Below are positions 1 through 5,049 of a stretch of 5,629 bases of DNA, one piece after another. The translations under genes and the position numbers were made by a program. The notes beneath the pieces were generated by a model. That model was not told the DNA's origin. It saw only the letters and a list, made by a program, of their open reading frames with translations, and made no database searches. The DNA lies in assembly GCA_031280075.1 (NCBI GenBank), contig JAITHG010000196.1, positions 1 through 5,629 on the forward strand. The letters are read 5' to 3'. The stretch comes from Eubacteriales Family XIII. Incertae Sedis bacterium. GTDB taxonomy: Bacteria > Bacillota_A > Clostridia > Peptostreptococcales > Anaerovoracaceae. Numbering within the stretch: the stretch's first letter is position 1; the number at the start of each line of letters is the position of its first letter.

Positions 1-169
1 GGACACTTCCAACCACCTGGAAGGCGCTGCTGAATTTCCCGGTCAGCAGCCAACAGCCCAAGAAACTGATCAGCATCATGGAGACCCCCACCCACATCCT
101 CGCGAACATGACGACGAGCAGGAGAAGGACACCTAGGATCCCGATCAGGAAGGGGTCGATATTCGTCAT
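1..169 (-). CDS. dctM: TRAP transporter large membrane subunit DctM, N-terminal part (runs off left edge)
   Basis: Only the first 56 codons are present; the gene continues beyond base 1. In known TRAP systems DctM is the large, roughly 12-helix subunit that forms the sodium-coupled transport path. The visible protein starts MTNIDPFLIGILGVLLLLVV and has one long hydrophobic helix at about residues 6-22. An amphipathic turn with MFARMWVGVS follows, then a second hydrophobic stretch at about 28-43. The early 'R-x-W/P-[VI]-G/A' turn between the first two helices is typical of DctM. The ATG at 167-169 overlaps the TGA of dctQ (ATGA), which indicates translational coupling, and a G-rich Shine-Dalgarno-like run lies about 8 bases upstream inside dctQ. 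The call rests on this N-terminus and on its position after dctP-dctQ; it would be hard to make from 56 residues alone. Confidence 0.85.
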   Translation of the reverse strand, partial: MTNIDPFLIGILGVLLLLVVMFARMWVGVSMMLISFLGCWLLTGKFSSAFQVVGSV

Positions 170-687
170 TGCGATACCCCCTTTCCCTTTTCGGGGATAC
201 CCACGCCCATCGGGATGAGCTTCCGTGAGAGAATGAAGCGAATCTCCACACAGACGACACCGAGCCCGCAAAGGATGAGCCCGAAGCCCGTGACGACCAA
301 GAAGGGCCAGCGCGGGATGCTGAGGAACGAGGAGGACAGCACCATCTGGTAGGCGAGTACCGATTGCGAAAGCGCCGCCACGCCCGCGAAGACGTACATG
401 GCAAAGGACAGGGCAAGAGTGATGTGGTCGATCCAAGGCAACACCTTCAGTACATCGATCTTGATCTGGGCATCTTTGACAGAGGTCTGTCCGATGCCCA
501 GGAAGATTACGATGACGATGACGTTCACGACCAACTCGTTGCTGCCGACAAACGACCTTCCGATGTTTCTCATGAAGGCATCCGCTGCAACATAGACCAT
601 CATGAGGATCATGATGGCAGCGCTGACATAACCGAAGAAGCCGATGAACCTCCCCAAACCGCGCTCGAATTTTCCCAGTGCTGTCAT
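166..687 (-). CDS. dctQ: TRAP transporter small membrane subunit DctQ
   Basis: This is a 173-residue inner-membrane protein, the usual length for DctQ, the four-helix scaffold subunit that partners DctM. Hydrophobic segments lie at about residues 13-36, 49-67, 86-108 and 126-148. Family-like features are the D36-x3-R40 signature at the end of helix 1, an 'SNEL' segment (49-52) opening helix 2, a polar loop with 'KDAQIKIDVL' (71-80), and 'SIPRWPFL' (123-130) before helix 4. The start at 685-687 has a GGAGAGG ribosome binding site (698-704) 10 bases upstream. The gap to dctP is 31 bases, and the stop overlaps the dctM start by 4 bases, so it is cotranscribed and translationally coupled. Sequence identity between DctQ proteins is low, so the identification relies on topology, motifs and neighbours together. 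Confidence 0.9.
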   Translation of the reverse strand: MTALGKFERGLGRFIGFFGYVSAAIMILMMVYVAADAFMRNIGRSFVGSNELVVNVIVIVIFLGIGQTSVKDAQIKIDVLKVLPWIDHITLALSFAMYVFAGVAALSQSVLAYQMVLSSSFLSIPRWPFLVVTGFGLILCGLGVVCVEIRFILSRKLIPMGVGIPEKGKGVSQ

Positions 688-718
688 GTCTTTGGTTCCT
701 CTCCAGCAGGCGTTGGCG

Positions 719-1837
719 TTAGGCTACCTCTCCGAAATATTGCAGCATCTTCTCATACACAGCTTTGCCATCATATCCAGCAGCTTCACAGTCGGCGAAC
801 CACTGATCTAGGATCGGCTGCATCGCCTCCGCCCAAGGTTTGCGGTCATCGCCTTCGATGTAGAGGAATTCCTGTCCAGATGCCTCGCATTTTTGGATCG
901 CCTCGTTGTAGGAAGCCGTATCCGCATCGATTACATAATTGGCACCCGTGATGAAGGCCTCTTTCAGGATCTGCTGGATGTCCTCCGGCAGACTTTCCCA
1001 GGTGTCCTTGTTGATGAAATACCCCATGCAGGGCATGGACAACCCGCTGCTCAACGGTTCGGATCCGAAGACCGTATGGGACTTCTGGATTTCGAAGAGC
1101 TGGAAGTTGTTGACGATCGCCCAGTGGCAGAACTGTGAATCCACATTGCCCAGCTTCATCCCATTGTAATATTCTCCGGAATCCAGTTCGACCGCCGTGC
1201 CGCCGAGCTGGTTTGTGAGCTGTCCCAGCAGCCCGTGCGCTTCGACTTTGAGCCCCTTGAGGTCGTCGATGGTCTTCACGGACTTCATGCCATGGAGATT
1301 GTAGCCCCCGAGGACGTAAGGATAGAGCCAGATCACGTTGGCGTTCTTCGTCATCTCCTCCTGCAGTTCCGGGATCTCCTCCAGCATCCTCACGTACACC
1401 TCCTGCACCTTCTTCCGGTCGCCGGGCATTTCTGATTGGATCAGCGCATTGAAGACCTGGTTCAATACCGCAACGGAGGCGATCTGTGTAGCCTCACAGG
1501 GGGACATGTCTATGACACCGGTCTTCAGCGATGCCATCGTGTCCTCTTTGGAGACGAAGGTGCCGGAGAAGTAGCTTTCGAACTTTAGCCGCCCTTCGGA
1601 CTTCTCTTCGGCGTATTTGATCGCCTCAAGGACTGCCTGCCCCGGCGGAATGCTCTCTGAGGCATAGTAGCTGAGGACAATCTCGTAGACTTTCTCGTCT
1701 GCCCCGCCTTCCGCTGCAGGAGCATCCGCACCTTCCGACCCGTCGTCTGTCGCAGGCGGCGAGCTGCTGCCCGTGCAGGCAGAGAGGCTGATGACCAACA
1801 GGGCAGAGACCAGGATGACGAACCATTTCTTTCTCAT
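719..1837 (-). CDS. dctP: TRAP transporter substrate-binding lipoprotein DctP
   Basis: A 372-residue extracytoplasmic binding protein that should capture the substrate and deliver it to DctQM. The signal peptide has a KK/R n-region, a hydrophobic core at 6-19 and a lipobox L18-S-A-C21, so the mature protein is lipid-anchored at Cys21. A disordered Ser/Asp/Ala/Gly linker follows (22-48). The family pattern is clear: VYEIVLSY at 50-57, 'GRLKFESYFSG' at 82-92, 'DLKGLKV' at 192-198, 'GGTAVELDSGEYYNGMKLGNVDSQ' spanning 212-235, and 'FEIQKSHTVF' at 248-257. I chose ATG 1837 over an in-frame TTG at 1855 because the TTG version would place the AGGAGG ribosome binding site inside the gene. Odd point: the Arg that in most DctPs follows 'DLKGLK[ILV]' and binds the substrate carboxylate is Glu199 here. 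The upstream 'G-[FY]-R' position is Asn180 in 'GGYNLH'. The substrate is therefore hard to guess and may not be a simple carboxylate. Confidence 0.93.
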   Translation of the reverse strand: MRKKWFVILVSALLVISLSACTGSSSPPATDDGSEGADAPAAEGGADEKVYEIVLSYYASESIPPGQAVLEAIKYAEEKSEGRLKFESYFSGTFVSKEDTMASLKTGVIDMSPCEATQIASVAVLNQVFNALIQSEMPGDRKKVQEVYVRMLEEIPELQEEMTKNANVIWLYPYVLGGYNLHGMKSVKTIDDLKGLKVEAHGLLGQLTNQLGGTAVELDSGEYYNGMKLGNVDSQFCHWAIVNNFQLFEIQKSHTVFGSEPLSSGLSMPCMGYFINKDTWESLPEDIQQILKEAFITGANYVIDADTASYNEAIQKCEASGQEFLYIEGDDRKPWAEAMQPILDQWFADCEAAGYDGKAVYEKMLQYFGEVA

Positions 1838-1845
1838 TGACTTTT

Positions 1846-1852
1846 CCTCCTT
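1846..1852 (-). promoter_or_regulatory. Ribosome binding site that fixes the dctP start
   Basis: On the minus strand AAGGAGG lies 8 bases before the ATG at 1835-1837. It is a near-perfect anti-16S match and sits within the short gap after the ene-reductase stop (1866-1868). It rules against the longer TTG-initiated reading. Confidence 0.8.
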
Positions 1853-1865
1853 CAATCATGACTGC

Positions 1866-3836
1866 TTACAGCATATATGCGGCGTGGAACCCATCGTGCA
1901 CTGCCTGGAAAATATTGTGGGGTCTTCTGACATCGCCGATGAAGTGGACGTCTTCCGCCACACCCGCAAACGACGTGCACAGCTCTGCCCTAGCTGCAAG
2001 ACCGAGCGCCAGGACGACGGTATCGCAGGGGATGAGGATTTCCTGCCAGTTCTTGTCCAGCACGACCGCCCCTTCAGACGTGACACGAACCAGCTTTACT
2101 TCTGTGACGAACTTCGTCCCGAGTTCCTTGTTAAGGAAGACACCGCCGCGTGGTCCTTCCTTCCCGAACTCGCTTTCTGCCATCATGTCGATCACGGTGA
2201 CCTCCTTGCCCGCCTGCGCCAGGGCAAGTGCGCTCTCAAGCCCTGAAAGCCCGCCGCCTGCCATCACGACACGTTTGCCCGTCGCTTTTGCGCCAGCGTC
2301 CACGTCGCCCACCCATGCGACCATTTCGGGACGCTCCGAGGGGATGGCAGGCAGGACCGGGACGGCGCCGCCCGCGACGATGACCGCATCGAAGCCTTCT
2401 GCGGCTACCGCCTCCGGCAGCGCCTCCGTCCGCAGCTTCACCTCGACCTGGGAGGCCGCCTGCACTTGGCGGATCTGCCAGTCCATGAACCGGCGCAGAT
2501 CGTCCTTGAACGACAGGGCAGATGCCACCACCATGTTCCCGCCGAGGCGATCCTTGCTTTCGTACAGCGTGACCTCATGCCCTCGCTCCGCAGCGGTCTG
2601 CGCCGCCTGCATTCCCGCAGGACCGCCCCCGACCACTGCCACGCGTCGCCTGCGTGCAGGCGGGGGCACAAAGCCATATTGATACTCGATCTCGCGCCCG
2701 ACAACCGGATTGACGGAGCAACGGATCGGATGCGCCCTCTCCCCTGTCCACCGGATGCAGGTCATGCACCGGATGCAGGGTCTGATGTCGTCTTCCTGCC
2801 CTTTGCGAGCCTTGTTCGCAAAGGCGTGGTCGGCAAGCTGCGCGCGGATCATCGCCACCACGTCCGCCTTGCCTTCCGCGATGATCGCCTCCGCCATGAC
2901 GGGGTCATTGATTGAGCCGACCGTCGTGACGGGGATGTCCAACTGTTTCTTGAATGCCTCCGCATAGTGGACATTCACACCGTGCTCTATGTAGGGCGGT
3001 TGCATCTGATAGATCGTCAGCAGGGGATCCTGCAGGGTACAGACGGACACGTGGCAAAGATCCACCTTGTCCTGCACCCGTTTCATCACTTCGACCATCT
3101 CCTCCGGGTGCAGTCCTCCCGGCAGCAACTCGTCGGCGCTGATCCGCGTTTCGATAATAAAATCATTACCGACTTTGGAACGGATGGCGGAGAGCACCTC
3201 GTCGAAGAAACGCATCCTGTTTTCCAGGCTCCCACCATAATTGTCATCCCGGTGGTTCGTGAACGGGGAGAGGAACTGGGCGATCAGATGACCGTGCCCT
3301 GAATGCAGCATCCCCATCTGAAAACCCGCGTTTTTCAATTGAAGAAAGGCGTTTGCAAACCCTTCGGTGACATCCTCGATGTCTGCCAGCGTCATCCGCA
3401 TCACAGGCACGCGCCTCCGCCCTGCCCCCTTTGCAGTCCGATCCTCCCGGATCGTGAACTGCGGGGATGGCGAAATGGCAGGTAGACCACTGCTGATGAT
3501 CTGGCTTCCGTTGTGGTTCACTTCCACCGATGCCATCGCGCCGTACTTGTGGATGGACTCGGCGAGTTCGCACAGCCCCGCATGCACGCGCCTGTCCCCG
3601 AGGTTCAGCTGGAACCTATGCCCCGCCGCGTGCTCGAAGTCGATGGCGGATTCTCCAACAGTGACGATCCCTGCCCCGCCCTCTGCGATCGACTGATAAT
3701 ACGCTATCATCCGGCGCGTTACATGACCATCGCCCGTCGCAAGCATGTGGCATCCGGGCGAAAGTTCTATCCTGTTTTTGATGACGGTGTTCCTGATTTT
3801 GAGGGGGGAAAACAAATGGGGAAATCTCTGCTCCAT
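1866..3836 (-). CDS. FMN/FAD/4Fe-4S ene-reductase of the old yellow enzyme / 2,4-dienoyl-CoA reductase (FadH, BaiCD-like) family
   Basis: A 656-residue cytoplasmic flavoprotein. Family members reduce activated C=C bonds, passing NAD(P)H electrons from FAD through a 4Fe-4S cluster to FMN. Residues 5-345 form the FMN TIM barrel: 'PHLFSPLKIRN' at 6-16, 'HSGHGHLIAQFLSPFTNHRD' at 178-197, 'YGGSLENRMRF' at 200-210, 'VTTVGSI' at 303-309 and 'VVAMIRAQLAD' at 326-336. Cluster ligands are Cys354, Cys357, Cys360 and Cys373 (C-x2-C-x2-C-x12-C, the trimethylamine-dehydrogenase spacing). An FAD Rossmann motif follows (VVGGGPAG at 401-408, Glu426 closing it), then an NAD(P)H-binding motif (MAGGGLSGLE at 525-534). 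Asp550 at the end of its second strand hints at NADH, by inference. The C-terminal 'IGDVRRPHNIFQAVHDG' (633-649) is conserved in the family. ATG 3836 fits the family N-terminus; an in-frame GTG at 3911 adds 25 unconserved residues and lacks a good ribosome binding site. Odd point: the usual active-site Tyr is His183. First gene of the operon with dctPQM. Confidence 0.92.
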   Translation of the reverse strand: MEQRFPHLFSPLKIRNTVIKNRIELSPGCHMLATGDGHVTRRMIAYYQSIAEGGAGIVTVGESAIDFEHAAGHRFQLNLGDRRVHAGLCELAESIHKYGAMASVEVNHNGSQIISSGLPAISPSPQFTIREDRTAKGAGRRRVPVMRMTLADIEDVTEGFANAFLQLKNAGFQMGMLHSGHGHLIAQFLSPFTNHRDDNYGGSLENRMRFFDEVLSAIRSKVGNDFIIETRISADELLPGGLHPEEMVEVMKRVQDKVDLCHVSVCTLQDPLLTIYQMQPPYIEHGVNVHYAEAFKKQLDIPVTTVGSINDPVMAEAIIAEGKADVVAMIRAQLADHAFANKARKGQEDDIRPCIRCMTCIRWTGERAHPIRCSVNPVVGREIEYQYGFVPPPARRRRVAVVGGGPAGMQAAQTAAERGHEVTLYESKDRLGGNMVVASALSFKDDLRRFMDWQIRQVQAASQVEVKLRTEALPEAVAAEGFDAVIVAGGAVPVLPAIPSERPEMVAWVGDVDAGAKATGKRVVMAGGGLSGLESALALAQAGKEVTVIDMMAESEFGKEGPRGGVFLNKELGTKFVTEVKLVRVTSEGAVVLDKNWQEILIPCDTVVLALGLAARAELCTSFAGVAEDVHFIGDVRRPHNIFQAVHDGFHAAYML

Positions 3837-3916
3837 GGCTTCCTGCACACCTTTCTTGGACTTGATCGGCTTCTGCGAAACTTGCTTCAGTATACTCTCT
3901 ATTCCAGTCACCGCTT

Positions 3917-3934
3917 TATGAAAGGGGTTTCATA
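3917..3934. promoter_or_regulatory. Candidate operator palindrome at the start of the ene-reductase/TRAP transcript
   Basis: TATGAAA-GGGG-TTTCATA is a perfect 7-bp inverted repeat around four G. It lies just downstream of the proposed minus-strand -10 box (3940-3945) and covers the expected transcription start near 3933, a classical repressor position. A second, overlapping palindrome, ATAGT-GGA-ACTAT (3932-3944), runs into the -10 box. No regulator gene is present in the window, so the binding protein is unknown. The operator role is inferred from symmetry and position only. Confidence 0.45.
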
Positions 3935-3939
3935 GTGGA

Positions 3940-3968
3940 ACTATACCATGTCTGGGCGCAATTGGCAA
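3940..3968 (-). promoter_or_regulatory. Predicted sigma-70-type promoter of the ene-reductase-dctPQM operon
   Basis: On the minus strand, -35 TTGCCA (3963-3968, 5 of 6 to consensus) is separated by 17 bases from -10 TATAGT (3940-3945, 5 of 6). The start would be near 3933, giving a leader of about 97 bases before the ATG at 3836. It sits upstream of the first gene of the tight minus-strand operon and in the divergent gap, as expected. Another TATACT farther downstream (within about 3890-3897) lacks a matching -35. Confidence 0.6.
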
Positions 3969-3988
3969 ATGATTTTTATGGGCTGAAA

Positions 3989-4003
3989 TGCCAGTGCTTG
4001 GCA
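3989..4003. promoter_or_regulatory. Candidate regulator-binding palindrome in the middle of the divergent gap
   Basis: TGCCA-GTGCT-TGGCA is a 15-bp interrupted palindrome with 5-bp arms. Its centre is about 63 bases upstream of the predicted minus-strand start, near where many LysR-type activators bind. TTGGCA also occurs at 3962-3967 and 3998-4003 as a direct repeat, the first copy overlapping the minus-strand -35. Whether any protein binds here is unknown; 5-bp arms can arise by chance. Confidence 0.3.
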
Positions 4004-4034
4004 CCGTTCGAAGGACAGTGCCCGTCCGTTCATA

Positions 4035-4045
4035 GAAACGCTTTC
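4035..4045. promoter_or_regulatory. Possible second GAAA-TTTC half-site pair near the SDR promoter
   Basis: GAAA-CGC-TTTC lies about 10 bases upstream of the predicted plus-strand -35 box. It resembles the core GAAA-GGGG-TTTC of the palindrome at 3917-3934, but with a 3-base rather than 4-base centre. If both bind one regulator, the two divergent transcripts would be co-controlled. Very short, so weak evidence. Confidence 0.2.
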
Positions 4046-4054
4046 ACAAACTGC

Positions 4055-4084
4055 TTGACGTTCTCGGACTACTTCCCATACAAT
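4055..4084 (+). promoter_or_regulatory. Predicted sigma-70-type promoter of the SDR gene
   Basis: -35 TTGACG (4055-4060, 5 of 6) and -10 TACAAT (4079-4084, 5 of 6) with an 18-base spacer. Transcription would begin near 4091, leaving about 43 bases before the ATG at 4134. This also argues against the in-frame upstream ATG at 4083, which would lie within the promoter. The rest of the 297-base gap (3837-4133) holds the opposing promoter and the palindromes listed; I see no gene or RNA in it. Confidence 0.55.
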
Positions 4085-4133
4085 GGCTTTGTCAGGAGTG
4101 TCACGGAAGCCTGTGGCAGGAAGGAGAGAGCAC

Positions 4134-4895
4134 ATGAACGAACTATCGGGTAGGTGTGCCGTCGTCAGCGGTGCCACCTCGGGCATTGGTCGGATGCAGT
4201 CCATCATGCTGGCTGCGGAGGGTGCCTGCGTCGTCTGCGTGGGGCGCGACGAGGCGCGCATGACAGAGGTCGTGGACGAGATCAACAGAGCGGGCGGAAC
4301 GGCGCTTCCCTGCGTCGGCAGCATCACAGAGGAAGATACTGCCCTGCATGCGGCGCAGGCGGCGAGGGAGGCATGCGGGCGGATCGACATCCTCTGTGCG
4401 ACGGCGGGTGTCTTTGATGCATTCACCCCTTCCCACGAACTGAGCGCTGCGCAATGGGACTACTATATGGACACGAATGTCAAGGGCGTGTTTCTGCTCA
4501 CGAACGCCGTGCTGCCAGACATGCTGGCGCAGGAAAGCGGCTCCATCATCATCATGTCTTCCATCGCAGGGCTGACGGGCAACTCCGGCGGCGCTGCCTA
4601 CACCGCCTCGAAGCACGCCCTGACCGGCTATACGAAGCAGCTTTGCATCGACTATGCGGCGAAGGGCATCCGCGCAAACGCCATCTGCGCGGGTTCCGTG
4701 CTGTCTCCCATCCTCGAGGGCATCTTCACGCAGTTCCCGCACGAACGCGAGAAGGTGCTCGAGACGATCCCCGCAAAACGCATCGGCACTACGGAGGACA
4801 TCGGGCACCTGACGGTCTTTCTCGCGAGCGACAAGGCTGCCTGGATCAACGGCTCCATCATCTCGGCGGACGGCGGGCGCAGCGCGTTCGGCTGA
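4134..4895 (+). CDS. Short-chain dehydrogenase/reductase (classical SDR, FabG/hydroxysteroid-dehydrogenase-like)
   Basis: A 253-residue soluble oxidoreductase, the normal length for a classical SDR, interconverting a hydroxyl and a carbonyl with NAD(P)(H). The Rossmann glycine motif is SGATSGIG (12-19; first position Ser instead of Thr). The catalytic tetrad can be placed at Asn115 (in MDTNVKG), Ser143 (MSSIAG), Tyr156 and Lys160 (YTASK). The C-terminal 'INGSIISADGG' (238-248) is typical of the family. 'VGRDE' after the second strand (36-40) gives an Arg38 that may favour NADP(H), by inference. Two motifs deviate: the usual NNAG is A89-T-A-G92, and the usual PG after the catalytic region is A186-G187. 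The start is ATG 4134, with AAGGAGAG at 4121-4128 just upstream. An in-frame ATG at 4083 would add 17 residues with no family match. It is divergent from the ene-reductase and probably acts on the same compound or a product of it. The exact substrate (sugar, fatty acyl, steroid or other alcohol) cannot be told. Confidence 0.92.
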   Translation: MNELSGRCAVVSGATSGIGRMQSIMLAAEGACVVCVGRDEARMTEVVDEINRAGGTALPCVGSITEEDTALHAAQAAREACGRIDILCATAGVFDAFTPSHELSAAQWDYYMDTNVKGVFLLTNAVLPDMLAQESGSIIIMSSIAGLTGNSGGAAYTASKHALTGYTKQLCIDYAAKGIRANAICAGSVLSPILEGIFTQFPHEREKVLETIPAKRIGTTEDIGHLTVFLASDKAAWINGSIISADGGRSAFG

Positions 4896-4896
4896 C

Positions 4897-4911
4897 GCGG
4901 TGCACCACCGC
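4897..4911 (+). other. Short GC-rich hairpin just after the SDR stop
   Basis: GCGGTG-CAC-CACCGC can fold into a 6-bp stem with a 3-base loop, one base after the SDR stop codon. No T-tract follows, so it is not a convincing intrinsic terminator. It might stabilise the 3' end or partly terminate, and readthrough into the second dctP is plausible. The remaining bases up to about 4960 show only a weak GTCAA-N9-TTGAC inverted repeat (4940-4958), and no -10 box with proper spacing to the TTGACT at 4954-4959. Confidence 0.3.
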
Positions 4912-4962
4912 TCGCCGCCGTGATCCACGCCAGACTGTCGTCAACGTAAATGATTGACTGAA

Positions 4963-5049
4963 ATGAAGGAAGCAAGAGAGAAGGTACGTACAACCAGAAC
5001 TCGTACAACCAGAATACGTACAACCAGAAAGAGAGGAATGGGTACATGA
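4963..5049 (+). CDS. Possible 28-codon Arg/Thr-repeat leader peptide overlapping the second dctP start
   Basis: An ATG at 4963 opens a reading frame that ends in a TGA at 5047-5049. Its stop overlaps the dctP ATG at 5046 as ATGA, the same coupling arrangement as dctQ-dctM. The peptide begins MKEAREKV, then carries three in-frame copies of RTTR (RTTRT, RTTRI, RTTRK) and ends RGMGT. It is strongly basic: eight Arg, five of them read from AGA and three from CGT, while neighbouring genes mostly use CGC/CGG. The dctP ribosome binding site (GAGAGG, 5031-5036) lies inside this frame. I see no good ribosome binding site before 4963, which is the main argument against translation. It could instead be chance reading of a tandem repeat, whose 15-bp period keeps frame automatically. 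Confidence 0.25.
   Translation: MKEAREKVRTTRTRTTRIRTTRKRGMGT
4985..5029 (+). repeat. Three tandem 15-bp repeats upstream of the second dctP
   Basis: Three adjacent copies of a 15-base unit occur at 4985-4999, 5000-5014 and 5015-5029. Copies 1 and 3 are identical (TACGTACAACCAGAA); copy 2 differs only in its first two bases (CT for TA). The array ends one base before the GAGAGG ribosome binding site of the downstream dctP and lies in its leader. It could be a slippage-prone array that tunes expression, a set of binding sites, or coding repeats of the small frame at 4963-5049. Confidence 0.9.

Noticed and set aside
1837..2682. 281-codon plus-strand open frame opposite the ene-reductase
   Set aside because: It is antisense to a clearly conserved flavoprotein, is Ser/Pro/Ala/Thr-rich as expected of a shadow frame in GC-rich DNA, and has no family motif.
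3837..3911. 25-residue N-terminal extension of the ene-reductase from a GTG
   Set aside because: The family begins at the 'PHLFSPLKIRN' region a few residues after ATG 3836; the extension has no ribosome binding site and no family match.
4083..4133. 17-residue N-terminal extension of the SDR
   Set aside because: It would start within the predicted -10 box, and a good ribosome binding site directly precedes ATG 4134.
3941..4426. 161-codon minus-strand frame across the divergent gap and the SDR start
   Set aside because: Overlaps the SDR coding sequence antisense and both promoters; Ser/Ala/Pro-rich composition without motifs.
4897..4911. Intrinsic terminator after the SDR
   Set aside because: Stem-loop present but no T-tract follows, so I list it only as a hairpin.
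4143..4928. 261-codon minus-strand open frame opposite the SDR
   Set aside because: Arg/Asp/His-rich shadow of the SDR with no recognisable domain; the SDR frame carries all the family motifs.
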